This document shows, piece after piece, positions 39,095 to 47,265 of a DNA stretch of 64,000 nt. The DNA is from Gemmatimonadaceae bacterium (GTDB taxonomy: Bacteria > Gemmatimonadota > Gemmatimonadetes > Gemmatimonadales > Gemmatimonadaceae). The stretch covers positions 248,001 to 312,000 of the forward strand of contig JABAQJ010000006.1 in the NCBI GenBank assembly GCA_019186945.1, given 5' to 3'. The notes under the pieces were generated by a model that had not been told where the DNA came from, did no database searches, and was given only the letters and a program-made list of their open reading frames with translations. The position numbers and the translations under genes were made by a program. Position 1 is the first letter of the stretch. Each line of letters opens with the position of its first letter.

Positions 39095-39119
39095 GATATA
39101 TCGTAACTCGCGATATATC
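39095..39119. promoter_or_regulatory. Putative PadR operator (ATATATCG-N7-CGATATAT)
   Basis: A perfect inverted repeat, GATATATCG, 7-base spacer TAACTCG, CGATATATC, centred about 43 bases upstream of the padR ATG. It is a striking AT-rich island in GC-rich surroundings, as expected of a promoter region, and its position suggests that the PadR dimer binds here to repress its own gene. Confidence 0.7.
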
Positions 39120-39181
39120 GCAATCCCTGGAGCCGCATTTCCTGTCGCGGGACTACTCAGGAGACCACCCGCGTTCCGTCG

Positions 39182-39373
39182 ACCTGGTCGCGGGTTGAGC
39201 AACTGGCCGAGGCCTTGTCGGAACGCCACCCTGTCAGGAGAGACTCCCGTCCCGCCGACAGTTGGTACCTCCAAGTCGCCGCCCAGCACCAGCGTCTTCC
39301 GTCGCAGGATGTGTGAGGCGACGAGCGCGGTCGATTCCTGCGCCAGGTGAACCCGCGCGGGATCACCTCGGAG
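39182..39373 (-). pseudogene. Probable fragment of an endonuclease/exonuclease/phosphatase-type protein
   Basis: The minus-strand frame reads 'GDPARVHLAQESTALVASHIL', then 'RRKTLVLGGDLEVPTVGGTGVSPDRVAFRQGLGQLL'. The pattern 'VHL....S.....I...LVLGGDLEVP' resembles the central part of EEP phosphatases, where 'GDLN' carries catalytic residues; here the Asn is Glu. A stop closes the frame upstream and no start or family-like end is seen, so this would be a decayed piece. The rest of 39120-39493 shows nothing beyond the terminator at its right end. Low confidence. Confidence 0.3.
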
Positions 39374-39450
39374 TCAGGCAATGAGAAGCTACGTCTCGAA
39401 GGGCAGCAACGCGGGATCGACCCGCCAGCGGCCAACGGGAAAAACGAAGG

Positions 39451-39469
39451 GCCGCTCCGTGCGGCCCCT
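39451..39469 (-). terminator. Rho-independent terminator of the ECF sigma operon
   Basis: GGGCCGC, loop TCCGT, GCGGCCC; followed on the minus strand by TTCGTTTTTCCCG. It lies 25 bases past the stop of the Spy-like gene, the last gene of the sigma/anti-sigma operon. Confidence 0.8.
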
Positions 39470-39493
39470 CAGCAGACTCACACCCGCGCTTCG

Positions 39494-39871
39494 TCAGTCT
39501 TCGTCGCGGTTCTTTGTTGAATCGCTCATTTCGGCGATGAATTCGTCGAAGGCTCGAGATTGGTCGCTGTTGAGCAGCAGTCGGATCTGGGCGCGTGAGT
39601 GCATCTTGATCGAGTCGACCCGGCCCTGGATCGTGGCCATCACCGAGTCGTACTGGCGGTTCCGTTCGTCAAGGAGAGCATCGACCTTCCGCTCCTGATC
39701 AGCCGTCAGGCTCAATCGTTCGGCAAACCGTTTACGCGCGTCCGTCTTACCGGCGGCGGTCGAACAGATTCGATCCTGAATCATCATCCGATCGGCCGTG
39801 AAGCCGAGTGCGCCGCCCACGAGCAAAGCGCCGAGCAGGAACATCAGGGCCTGCTGCTTGGACCGAGTCAT
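39494..39871 (-). CDS. Spy/CpxP-like periplasmic stress protein
   Basis: A 125-residue protein with one N-terminal hydrophobic helix ('ALMFLLGALLVGGALGFTAD') that anchors it or is cleaved, then a helical domain with the family-type pattern 'RFAERLSLTADQERKVDALLDERNRQYD' and a second 'QIRLLLNSDQSRAFDEFI'. The L-T-x-x-Q and D-Q repeats are typical of the Spy/CpxP/heavy-metal-resistance (CnrX, ZraP) group of chaperone-like sensors. Third in an operon with an ECF sigma factor and a membrane anti-sigma protein, it may sense the envelope stress that releases the sigma factor. Confidence 0.75.
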   Translation of the reverse strand: MTRSKQQALMFLLGALLVGGALGFTADRMMIQDRICSTAAGKTDARKRFAERLSLTADQERKVDALLDERNRQYDSVMATIQGRVDSIKMHSRAQIRLLLNSDQSRAFDEFIAEMSDSTKNRDED

Positions 39872-39883
39872 CGTCGTCTCGCT

Positions 39884-40270
39884 TTACTGGGAAAGCAGGT
39901 ATCGGAGCGTCGCCTCGCGTTTCGCTCCAGTGGTGTCGTTCCCCATTGTTTCCGTCAGGATCGGAAGCGTCGACGGCGAACCGAGCAGCTCTTCATAGGC
40001 AACGCGATCGCGCGCCTCGCGCGTGCGCCATGCCGCGACGCCCGCAATCGTGGCCGCGGCGATCCCGGCAGCGATGCCGATCCGCACCCAGCCACGAAAG
40101 TACGACCACCACTCCCGCGTGGTGGCTCCCTCCGAAAGTACTCGTGCCATGACCCTCCGTTCGAGGGCAGCCCAGTAGCCCTCGTCCGTGGGTGGCGCGT
40201 AGTGCGCCTGCAGTGTCGCGCGGACCTCGTCGTCGCTGAAGTCGCGACCGTCTCCCCGAATGAGTCTCAT
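39884..40270 (-). CDS. Probable membrane anti-sigma factor
   Basis: A 128-residue protein with a short cytoplasmic N-terminal part ('GDGRDFSDDEVRATLQAHYAPPTDEGYWAALERRVM'), one transmembrane helix ('GWVRIGIAAGIAAATIAGVAAW') and a small outer tail. It starts four bases inside the end of the sigma gene (ATGA overlap at 40267-40270), the usual coupling of ECF sigma and anti-sigma pairs. No zinc-binding HxxxCxxC motif is present, so it is not a ZAS-type anti-sigma. Function is inferred from architecture and context. Confidence 0.65.
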   Translation of the reverse strand: MRLIRGDGRDFSDDEVRATLQAHYAPPTDEGYWAALERRVMARVLSEGATTREWWSYFRGWVRIGIAAGIAAATIAGVAAWRTREARDRVAYEELLGSPSTLPILTETMGNDTTGAKREATLRYLLSQ

Positions 40271-40821
40271 AGCTGACTCCGTAGACTGCTCAACACGAGA
40301 CGCAGGCGCGCTCGTGCGTGATGAAGGTCGGATCGAGCGGTCCCCTCTGGAATCCCCAGTATCTTCCCGATCTCCGAATGCTTGAACCCTTCCACATCGT
40401 GCAAGACGATCACGGCCCGCTGTCGTTCACCAAGCGTTTCCAGCGCTCCGGAGAGCCTGCGGCGGAGTTCGTCCGATTCGGCCGGATCCCTGAAGGGCGA
40501 AGCGATCGTCTCCGCCAGGGTGTCCGCATCCCGGACCTTCTTCCGCCGAGTGATGTCCAGCGCAGCGTTTGCAACGATCCGGTGAAGCCACGCCGCGAAT
40601 GCCTGATCTGGCAGGAATCGATCCAGCGCTCGGAAGGCGTGCAGGAAGCCCTCCTGAACCGCATCCTCCGCATCCTCGTGGGTCAGCACGATCGAACGCG
40701 CGACTGCATATGCGCGACGCTGGTGCATGCGCACGAGTTCCGCGAAGGCGTCGGCGTCGCCAGCCTGGGCTGCGACGACCAGTCTGTGCTCGCGTTCGCG
40801 TTCTGGTCGATCAACAGACAT
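40267..40821 (-). CDS. ECF RNA polymerase sigma factor
   Basis: A 184-residue sigma-70 family factor with only regions 2 and 4. Region 2: 'AFAELVRMHQRRAYAVARSI', 'EDAEDAVQEGFLHAFRALDRF', 'FAAWLHRIVANAALDITRRKK'. Region 4: 'LETLGERQRAVIVLHDVEGFKHSEIGKILGIPEGTARSDLHHARARLRL'. ATG 40821 is preferred for length; GTG 40890 adds 23 non-conserved residues. Heads the operon with the membrane anti-sigma and Spy-like genes, a layout that points to envelope or metal stress. Confidence 0.92.
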   Translation of the reverse strand: MSVDRPEREREHRLVVAAQAGDADAFAELVRMHQRRAYAVARSIVLTHEDAEDAVQEGFLHAFRALDRFLPDQAFAAWLHRIVANAALDITRRKKVRDADTLAETIASPFRDPAESDELRRRLSGALETLGERQRAVIVLHDVEGFKHSEIGKILGIPEGTARSDLHHARARLRLVLSSLRSQL

Positions 40822-40949
40822 GCGTCGAGGGAAACGGCGCACATCTCGATGGTCGCCCGCGACTGGCAGGGGCGCTACTGCTGTACTCACGCGTCAGGGG
40901 GCTGAGGGCACTCATGTAACGCGTCCGCCGCGGGCAGTGTTGAAACATC

Positions 40950-41561
40950 TCAGGTGGTGCCGCCCAGGCCGAGAAGCTCGGCGCGCGCTTTCATGGCCTC
41001 GACCACGAACTGTATGTGCTCATCGAGATCGACTCCCAGTTCGCTCGCGCCGAGGAGCACGTCCTCGCGGCTGACGCCGCGTGCGAAGGCCTTGTCCTTC
41101 ATCTTCTTGCGAACGGAGCGTGCGTCCACTTCCAGAACGCTGCGGGTCGGACGGACCAGCGCGGTCGCAGTTACCAGACCACTGAGTTCGTCGACGGCGA
41201 ACAGCGTCCGGGCCATGAGCGACTCGCGGATCACCTGGCAATACGTGGCGTGGCCAAGGATGGCCTGGAGAATGTCTTCCGGATAGCCAAGTTGGCGCAG
41301 GATCCGGACGCCCTCGGCGGGGTGTTCGCGGTCGGGTGCGTGCTCCGCGTTAGGCCAGCGTTCGTAATCGAAGTCGTGGATCAATCCGCAAATGCCCCAC
41401 CGCTCCACGTCTTCGCCGAACTTCTCCGCGTAGGCGCGCATGATGCCTTCGACTCCGAGCATGTGTTTCCGGAGCGAATCGCTCTGTGTGTACTCCTGCA
41501 TGAGCGCGAGGGCAGCGTCTCGCGACGGAATGGAGGACGGCGACACGGAAGGAGCTGTCAT
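40950..41561 (-). CDS. HD domain protein (HDIG-type phosphohydrolase)
   Basis: A 203-residue soluble protein with the HD metal-binding pattern: 'LRKHMLGVEGIMRAYAEKFG' (first His), 'WGICGLIHDFDYERWP' (HD pair), 'HPAEGVRILRQLGYP' and 'LAVDELSGLVTATAL'-like 'FAVDELSGLVTA' (distal Asp). This is the usual arrangement of the small HDIG group often annotated as hydrolases of unknown substrate. I choose ATG 41561; GTG 41591 is an alternative. Last in the run of genes behind the TetR/TolC/HlyD/MFS cluster, 54 bases after the HAD gene. Confidence 0.88.
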   Translation of the reverse strand: MTAPSVSPSSIPSRDAALALMQEYTQSDSLRKHMLGVEGIMRAYAEKFGEDVERWGICGLIHDFDYERWPNAEHAPDREHPAEGVRILRQLGYPEDILQAILGHATYCQVIRESLMARTLFAVDELSGLVTATALVRPTRSVLEVDARSVRKKMKDKAFARGVSREDVLLGASELGVDLDEHIQFVVEAMKARAELLGLGGTT

Positions 41562-41615
41562 GGAGTGTTCTCTCGTCGGCTTGAGCGTCACGCGAGCGAT
41601 CGTGACGCGCGGCGC

Positions 41616-42167
41616 TCATGTGTGGTCGAAAATGCGACCGATCGTGCTCACATCCGCCACCTGGTGGTGAAGCGCGCGGTCTGGTGCAACAAGATACGCG
41701 ATTCTCGCGGTGGCGAAGATGGGAAGGTCGGCACGGGAGTCGCCGATGTAGTCGAACGGCGCGCGGTCGCCGAGGAGCTGTCGGATTGCCCGGATCTTGG
41801 CCTCTCCCTTGGCGTTCGTGATGCCGTCAGAGGCAATCACGTCGCTGAAGCAGGCCAGGAAGGAAGCGACGGCGTCGGCGATGCGACGGTCGGCCGCGGT
41901 GGCCAGAATGACCCGCCTGCCGCTGGCGTGTTCGGCTCGAACGAAGGCAACCACTTCATTCCGCCATGGCATGGCTTGCGGGTCGGGGATTGCGGCGTCG
42001 GAGACCGTGCGCTTGAACGCGGCTCGGCCGCGGAACAGGGCCAGCGCGACGGCGGCGAGCTTCAACGGCATTCGCGTCGCGATCTGGCGGAGCGAGAGCA
42101 CCAACGTGTCGCCGGCGATCAGCGTCCCGTCGAGGTCTACGCACAACGGTGTCCCGTCTGTCATCAT
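41616..42167 (-). CDS. HAD-superfamily phosphatase (stand-alone relative of the UbiA-fused HAD domain)
   Basis: A 183-residue phosphatase with motif I 'LCVDLDGTLIAGDTL', motif II/III region 'GRRVILATAADRRIADAVASFL' and motif IV 'FDYIGDSRADLPIF'. The opening and the 'QIATRMPLKLAAVALALFRGRAAFK' stretch are very like the HAD half of HAD-UbiA prenyltransferase fusions, but here no UbiA part follows. Its ATG overlaps the stop of the MFS gene (TGATG at 42165-42169), so it is translationally coupled to the efflux operon. Substrate unknown. Confidence 0.82.
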   Translation of the reverse strand: MMTDGTPLCVDLDGTLIAGDTLVLSLRQIATRMPLKLAAVALALFRGRAAFKRTVSDAAIPDPQAMPWRNEVVAFVRAEHASGRRVILATAADRRIADAVASFLACFSDVIASDGITNAKGEAKIRAIRQLLGDRAPFDYIGDSRADLPIFATARIAYLVAPDRALHHQVADVSTIGRIFDHT

Positions 42168-43717
42168 CAGTGGTCGGTTGCCGGCCCGGTGGTTCTCCCC
42201 TTCCCGGTTCTCCAGAAGAGGAGCAGCGGAAGCGAGCAGACGAGGAGGATGCCGTTGAGCAGGTAAATACGAGCGAAGGCAATCACGCTGGATTGGGCTG
42301 CAACTTGTCGATCGAGAATGGCGAGCGCCTGCTGTTTCGCGACGAGGAGGTTCACGCCGCGAGCGGCGAGACCCTGGGCGAGAATATCGACGCGGGCGCG
42401 GGTGGCAATGTCGATGGCGCCCATGTGCTCGGTAAGAATCGCCCTATTGCCCTCGGTGAACCGACCGAGGAGCGTCGCCATGATCGCAATTCCTAACGAT
42501 CCGCCGAGCTGGCGCATGAGGTTGTAGAGGGCTGTCGCCTGGGGAAGGTCCCGAAACGATGTATCCGCCATGGCAGCGGCAGTTAGCGGAACGAAGATCA
42601 GGCCCAGGCCCAGACCGCGATAGATCAGCGGAAGGAAGGTTTCCTCGGCGCCGCTCTGGAGCGTCATGCGCGACAGCAGGATCTGCGAGTAGAGGAAGAG
42701 AAAGGATCCGACGACGATCGACGGCCGCGCGTCGAACTTTCCCCGAAATCGACCGGTCGCAGCCATCACTAGCGCGGATGCGACAGCGCCGGGCAGAAGC
42801 GCCATGCCCGTCTGTTGCGCAGAGAGTCCGTGCAGCGATTGGAGAAATATCGGCAGGACGAAGACGCCACCGAAAACCGATAGTCCGAGCATTCCGGCGA
42901 AAATGACTGCGGTGGTCAGTTGGCGACTGCGGAGCACACGGAAGTCGATGATCGGTTCGTCTATGGTGAGTTCGCGCCAGATCAGGAGCACGGTGGAGAG
43001 GACGAAAGTGGCGAACAATCCGGTGACAAAGCGCGAATCGAACCAGTCGAAGCGTTCGCCGCGTTCGAGCATCCACTGCAGGGAGCCGATGGCGACGGCC
43101 AGCAGCGCGATTCCGAGGAAATCGACCGTCTTCGCCCTGACCTGGTGCACGGAATCGCGCACGTAGGTCACGACCATGAGGAATGCGACGATGCCGATAG
43201 GGACGTTGATGAAGAAGATCCAGGGCCAGTTGTAGTTGTCGGTAATCCATCCGCCCAGCGTGGGCCCGAACGTCGGGCCGGCCATGACGCCGATCCCGAA
43301 CATGGCCTGGCCGATGGCGACTTCGTCCGGGGGAAAAGCCTCGAACAGCGTGGCCTGGGACGTGGAGAGGAGGGCGCCGCCGCCAGTGCCCTGGACGACG
43401 CGCCAGAAGACCAGCGAACCTAACGAGTCAGCCGTCCCACAGAAGAACGAAGCGACGACGAATAGCGCGATCGAGGCCGACAGGTACCGTTTGCGCCCGA
43501 AAAACGCGGACAGCCAACTGGACATCGGGATGACGATGACGTTGGCGATGATGTAGCCGACGGATACCCAGGTGATCTCGTCGATCGTGGCACCCAGGTT
43601 TCCCATCATGTGCGGGATGGCGACGTTGACGATCGACGTATCGATGATTTCGAGGACCGTCGCCAGCGTAACCGCGATGGCTATCGCGTACTTGTGGGCG
43701 TAGCGCGGGTCGCTCAC
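42167..43717 (-). CDS. DHA2 family MFS drug efflux transporter (EmrB-like)
   Basis: A 516-residue transporter with about fourteen hydrophobic helices. It opens 'KYAIAIAVTLATVLEIIDTSIVNVAIPHMMGNLG', the DHA2 signature, followed by 'WVSVGYIIANVIVIPMSSWLSAFFGRKRYL' (motif A) and 'RVVQGTGGGALLSTSQATLFEAFPPDE' (motif C region). I start it at GTG 43717, which overlaps the stop of the HlyD gene as GTGA; the open frame further upstream is out of register with the family and overlaps that gene. With HlyD and TolC it should form a three-part pump spanning both membranes. Confidence 0.93.
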   Translation of the reverse strand: MSDPRYAHKYAIAIAVTLATVLEIIDTSIVNVAIPHMMGNLGATIDEITWVSVGYIIANVIVIPMSSWLSAFFGRKRYLSASIALFVVASFFCGTADSLGSLVFWRVVQGTGGGALLSTSQATLFEAFPPDEVAIGQAMFGIGVMAGPTFGPTLGGWITDNYNWPWIFFINVPIGIVAFLMVVTYVRDSVHQVRAKTVDFLGIALLAVAIGSLQWMLERGERFDWFDSRFVTGLFATFVLSTVLLIWRELTIDEPIIDFRVLRSRQLTTAVIFAGMLGLSVFGGVFVLPIFLQSLHGLSAQQTGMALLPGAVASALVMAATGRFRGKFDARPSIVVGSFLFLYSQILLSRMTLQSGAEETFLPLIYRGLGLGLIFVPLTAAAMADTSFRDLPQATALYNLMRQLGGSLGIAIMATLLGRFTEGNRAILTEHMGAIDIATRARVDILAQGLAARGVNLLVAKQQALAILDRQVAAQSSVIAFARIYLLNGILLVCSLPLLLFWRTGKGRTTGPATDH

Positions 43718-44820
43718 GAGGTTACGACGTGGGCGACGAGGCTCATGCCGGGGCGCAACGGGCGCTCGACTCCGCAGGCTTCCGTGATGCGAATGCGGAC
43801 GGGAACGCGTTGCACGACCTTTGTAAAGTTGCCGGTCGCGTTGTCCGGTGGCAGAAGTGCGAATCGGGCTCCGGTAGCTGCGCTCAGGCTTTCGACGGTG
43901 CCTCTGGCGACGCATCCCTCATAGGCGTCGATGTCCAGGTCGACGCTCTGGCCGACGCGGATCCTGGAGAGTTGGGTCTCCTTGAAGTTGGCGGTGACCC
44001 AGATGTCACGGTCATCGACGATGGTCAGCAGAGGCTGGCCGGGCTGGACGAGCTGGCCGGGTTCGATCTGGCGGCGGGCGACGATACCGGCCCGTGGGGC
44101 GACGATGGTCGTGTACGAGAGCTGCAGCCGGGCGTTGTCCAGTGCCGCGCCGGCGGCGCGGAGTCTGGCCTGTGCAAGCCGCTCGCCCGCCTGCGCGCCG
44201 GCGATCCCGGCGGTCGCACCGGCCGTCTGTCGCTCGGCCCCCTCGAGAACCGCGGCGCTGTTGGTCACGGCCCACTGTGCCGCATCCAGCTGTTGGCGCG
44301 AGACCACGTGCTTGTCCGCCAGTTCCGCGAGCCGTGCCAAGTCCGCCTTCGCCTTCTCGTAGGTCGCTCGGGCGGCGGCAATCTGCGACTCGAGCACCGC
44401 CCGCTGGCTGGTCGCGGACTCGATCTGCGCCTGCGACTGGCCGGCCAGACCTCGTCCGCCAGCAACAACGCGCGCGGCCTCGAAGTCGGCTTCTGCGGAG
44501 GCCAGCCGGGCGCGATACTCGGAGTCCTCGATCACCACAAGCGTATCCCCGGCCCGAACCCTGGCGTTGTCGTCAGGCCCCGCCAGCTTCACGTACCCGC
44601 CCACGCGCGACAGGATTGGCATGATGTGCCCGTCGATCTGCGCGTTGTCGGTGGAGGCATGGCGCTGTCCGTAACTCCACGTCCGGTACGCGTAGGCGCT
44701 CGCGACGACGACGGCAACGGCTACAACGGCGAGCAGGATGGGTCGGCGCGACCGCCGATCGGTCGGCGCTGCCGCGGGCGTCGACGAAGGGAGCGGAGTA
44801 GATGGAGCGGACGAAGCCAT
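43714..44820 (-). CDS. HlyD/EmrA-family membrane fusion protein
   Basis: A 368-residue periplasmic adaptor. It has a Ser/Pro/Ala-rich cytoplasmic start, one transmembrane helix ('RPILLAVVAVAVVVASAYAY'), the biotinyl-lipoyl-like half 'TDNAQIDGHIMPILSRVGGYVKL', a long alpha-helical hairpin with Ala/Arg/Glu heptads, then the second lipoyl half 'TTIVAPRAGIVARRQIEPGQLVQPGQPLLTIVDD'. The 'STDNAQIDGHI' text is typical of EmrA. ATG 44820 is preferred; the upstream open frame adds 13 residues with no support. It is followed by the MFS pump with a four-base overlap. Confidence 0.92.
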   Translation of the reverse strand: MASSAPSTPLPSSTPAAAPTDRRSRRPILLAVVAVAVVVASAYAYRTWSYGQRHASTDNAQIDGHIMPILSRVGGYVKLAGPDDNARVRAGDTLVVIEDSEYRARLASAEADFEAARVVAGGRGLAGQSQAQIESATSQRAVLESQIAAARATYEKAKADLARLAELADKHVVSRQQLDAAQWAVTNSAAVLEGAERQTAGATAGIAGAQAGERLAQARLRAAGAALDNARLQLSYTTIVAPRAGIVARRQIEPGQLVQPGQPLLTIVDDRDIWVTANFKETQLSRIRVGQSVDLDIDAYEGCVARGTVESLSAATGARFALLPPDNATGNFTKVVQRVPVRIRITEACGVERPLRPGMSLVAHVVTS

Positions 44821-44884
44821 GAAGGATCCTGTTCTTGAGGTTCGGAAAGCCGGACGCATGCGGGCTGAAGCGGTCGAGTCGTCG

Positions 44885-46213
44885 TCACTTCACGTCGCGA
44901 GCGTTACCCCGGGCTCGTGCGAGTTCGATGCGTGCGGTCAGTTGCGCGGCGAGGGCGTCCACGAGCTGCGTTCGTGCCTGGCTGAGGGACAGGCTGGCGG
45001 TGATGACCTCGGCGTTGCCGACCACGCCGGCACGGAATCGGTCGCGCGCCTGCGACACCTCTTGCTCGGCGAGGGCCAGGCGTTCGCGCGCCGCGTCTCC
45101 CTGCTCGCGTGCCGTGTCGACGTCAAGGAGCGCGGTACGGACGTCGAAGTCTATCTGTCGTTCGGCGTCATGGGTTCGCAGATCCAGTTCCCGTCGCTGC
45201 GCGGACTGTTCGTCGAGGCGTCCTTCGCGTCGGAAGCCGTCGAAGATCGGAACGGCGAGCTGGATGCCAAACGAGTACGTCGGCAAGAAGGCACCGCCGG
45301 CTCCCTGGATCGGACCGTGGTCGCCGAACGCCGACAGGACCGGGAGGCGCTCCAGGCGCGTGGCGCGGATCTGTTCGTCGGCAGCGATCCGCTGCGCGGC
45401 GAGGCTGAGCAACTCCGGACGTCTGGCGCTGGTTGCTTCTTCCGCTCGCGGTTCACCAGCAGCCAGCGCCGACAGCGAATCCGTCAGATCTATCGAGGAA
45501 TCGGCGGGCAGGGAGAGCGCGCGCTGCAGGTCCAGATGGGCGCGGTCGCGTTCGCTGCGGGCGGCGATCAGCTGAGCCCGGACCGCCGCAAGCTGCGCTC
45601 TGGCACGTGTGACGTCGAGAGCGATGCCGGTGCCGGCCGCCAGCTGATCTTGTGCAATCCGGACAAGTTCGGCGGCCAGCGTCGAGTCGGAGGATCGAGC
45701 CCCGACCTGGGCATCGCCTCTGGCGGCTCCGACGTAGGCGAGCGCAGCAGCCGCCGCAGCCTCCTCGGCGACCACGTCGAGATCGATCTCCGCGACGTGC
45801 GCCGTCGATGCCACTGCCCGGATCCGCTGCCAGGCACCAGGGTCGAAGATGTTCAGGGAGGCGCGGGCTCGAATATCCACCGTATTGACCGGTCCCATGA
45901 CCATGCCACGCGGATCGAAGAACGGTTTGCCGTCGGGGCCGCGGAACTCGAAGCCTAACGTGGCGGTGTTGAACTGGCGCCCGGATCGGAGCGCGGCGGC
46001 GGCGATCGATGGCAGGAGGGCGCTGCGCTGCTGGCGGACACGCGCGTCAGCCTGCTGGACGCGGGTACGCGCCACCTGCGCCGCCGTTCCCTGGGTGACT
46101 GCGCGCCGAACGGCGTCGCCTAACGAAAGGCGCCGGACCGTCTGGGCCCCGGCGACGACAGGGATCAGAAGCAGCGCCGTGCCGGCCGCTGCGCGAGCGA
46201 GTGGGCGAGACAT
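44885..46213 (-). CDS. TolC family outer-membrane efflux protein
   Basis: A 442-residue outer-membrane channel. A signal peptide ('SRPLARAAAGTALLLIPVVAGAQ') is followed by two internally similar helical halves with the OEP pattern ('LSLGDAVRRAVTQGTAAQVARTRVQQADARVRQQRSALLPSI' and 'LVRIAQDQLAAGTGIALDVTRARAQLAAVRAQL'). The end 'AEVITASLSLSQARTQLVDALAAQLTARIELARARG' is also typical. ATG 46213 overlaps the TetR stop (TGATG), so regulator and channel are coupled. Works with the downstream HlyD and MFS proteins. Confidence 0.92.
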   Translation of the reverse strand: MSRPLARAAAGTALLLIPVVAGAQTVRRLSLGDAVRRAVTQGTAAQVARTRVQQADARVRQQRSALLPSIAAAALRSGRQFNTATLGFEFRGPDGKPFFDPRGMVMGPVNTVDIRARASLNIFDPGAWQRIRAVASTAHVAEIDLDVVAEEAAAAAALAYVGAARGDAQVGARSSDSTLAAELVRIAQDQLAAGTGIALDVTRARAQLAAVRAQLIAARSERDRAHLDLQRALSLPADSSIDLTDSLSALAAGEPRAEEATSARRPELLSLAAQRIAADEQIRATRLERLPVLSAFGDHGPIQGAGGAFLPTYSFGIQLAVPIFDGFRREGRLDEQSAQRRELDLRTHDAERQIDFDVRTALLDVDTAREQGDAARERLALAEQEVSQARDRFRAGVVGNAEVITASLSLSQARTQLVDALAAQLTARIELARARGNARDVK

Positions 46214-46944
46214 CAACGAGTGGCCACCGTGCCAGGGTTCGAGGCAGCGCTCGGGAGCGCAAGAGCCTGAAGAAAGAAGTCAACCAGCGAATCGCGCACG
46301 GAGTCCGAGGATTGTGTCGAAAACGTGCGGAACTGCTCGCGGCGCGTGAACCAGACAGCGTGCGAAATGAAAATGGCGGCGAAGATGCGGCCCGCGCTGA
46401 CGGGGTCGGTCCGTCGCAGTTCGCCCTTGTCCATCCCGCGCTGCAGGACGGTGGCGATCAGCTGGAGGCCTCGGCCGATCACTTCCTCTCCGTAGAAGCG
46501 CGAGAGGTCGGGGAAGCGCGTCAGTTCCGAGTTGACGATCTGGTAGATAGTCTGGAAAACCGGCGACGTCACGAACTCCCAGTGCCGCCGAGCGAAGTCG
46601 CGCAGGACTCCAGGGGAATCGGCGTGTGAGTGCGCCGTTCGCTCCGCGGCTTCGATGTGGGTGACGATCTTTGAGCGGATGACTTCGCGGAACAGGGCTT
46701 CCCTGTTTTCGAAGTAGAGGTAAATGGTTCCCTTGGAGACACCCGCTTCCCTGGCGACGTCCTCGAGCCGGGTCATGGAGAGGCCTCGGGATCCGAAGAC
46801 TCGGAAGGCGGCTTCGATGATTTCGCGAGGTCGTTCGACCGGCCGCCGGCGCCATCGGGGAGAATGAGCCACGGACCTCGGCGCGGGTTCGTTCGTGTCT
46901 GCCGAGGCAGTGCTGCCTGGGTGGGGCGAGATGTCCTTGCTCAT
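46213..46944 (-). CDS. TetR/AcrR family regulator of the efflux operon
   Basis: A 243-residue regulator. After a 35-residue Ser/Pro-rich start comes the HTH domain 'PREIIEAAFRVFGSRGLSMTRLEDVAREAGVSKGTIYLYFENREALFREVI', then a helical ligand domain whose C-terminal part resembles TetR_C subfamilies found with RND/MFS pumps ('SPVFQTIYQIVNSELTRFPDLSRFYGEEVIGRGLQLI'). It is the first gene of the tetR-tolC-hlyD-MFS-HAD-HD run, so it probably represses its own operon until an effector binds. Confidence 0.92.
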   Translation of the reverse strand: MSKDISPHPGSTASADTNEPAPRSVAHSPRWRRRPVERPREIIEAAFRVFGSRGLSMTRLEDVAREAGVSKGTIYLYFENREALFREVIRSKIVTHIEAAERTAHSHADSPGVLRDFARRHWEFVTSPVFQTIYQIVNSELTRFPDLSRFYGEEVIGRGLQLIATVLQRGMDKGELRRTDPVSAGRIFAAIFISHAVWFTRREQFRTFSTQSSDSVRDSLVDFFLQALALPSAASNPGTVATR

Positions 46945-47265
46945 TCTTTGATAACTTACCGGTCAGTAATTAGACAACCGCGCGAGCTGGTTGCAAGGGG
47001 AAACGCTTACATGCCGGACGATTTCCTGGTTTGTCCGTCTGGCAGACCGCTTCGACTCTGACCGCCGATGGCGACACATGCGGTAGCCAGGCGACTGAGA
47101 GGAGAGAGAGCAGCACTCGCCTCAAACGAAGGGACGCGGTGCGCTGTCGAAACCTTGCACCGGACCGGCCGTACGCTCGATCACGCGGCTCCTTCTCGGA
47201 GCGTCACGAAGCTGCGTCGCACACTGCTGCGCGGCGCTGCCGGGCCATCCATCGAGATCCCAACC
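46945..47265. other. Intergenic region between the TetR efflux operon and the beta-helix gene
   Basis: About 320 bases between divergently transcribed genes. Apart from the putative TetR operator at its left end I see no gene, repeat or structured RNA. The plus-strand frame of the beta-helix protein is open from 47068, but its first 66 codons encode no leader and the signal peptide begins at 47266. Confidence 0.5.
46956..46969. promoter_or_regulatory. Possible TetR operator (TTAC-N6-GTAA)
   Basis: TTACCGGTCAGTAA, 12 bases upstream of the TetR ATG, has inverted TTAC/GTAA arms around CGGTCA, similar to operators of TetR efflux regulators. The repeat is short and only its position supports it. 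Confidence 0.4.

Noticed and set aside
39157-39435. A 92-residue minus-strand open frame after the PadR promoter
   Set aside because: It is Cys/Arg/Ser-rich shadow sequence; the only protein-like reading of this stretch is in another frame (the EEP-like fragment).
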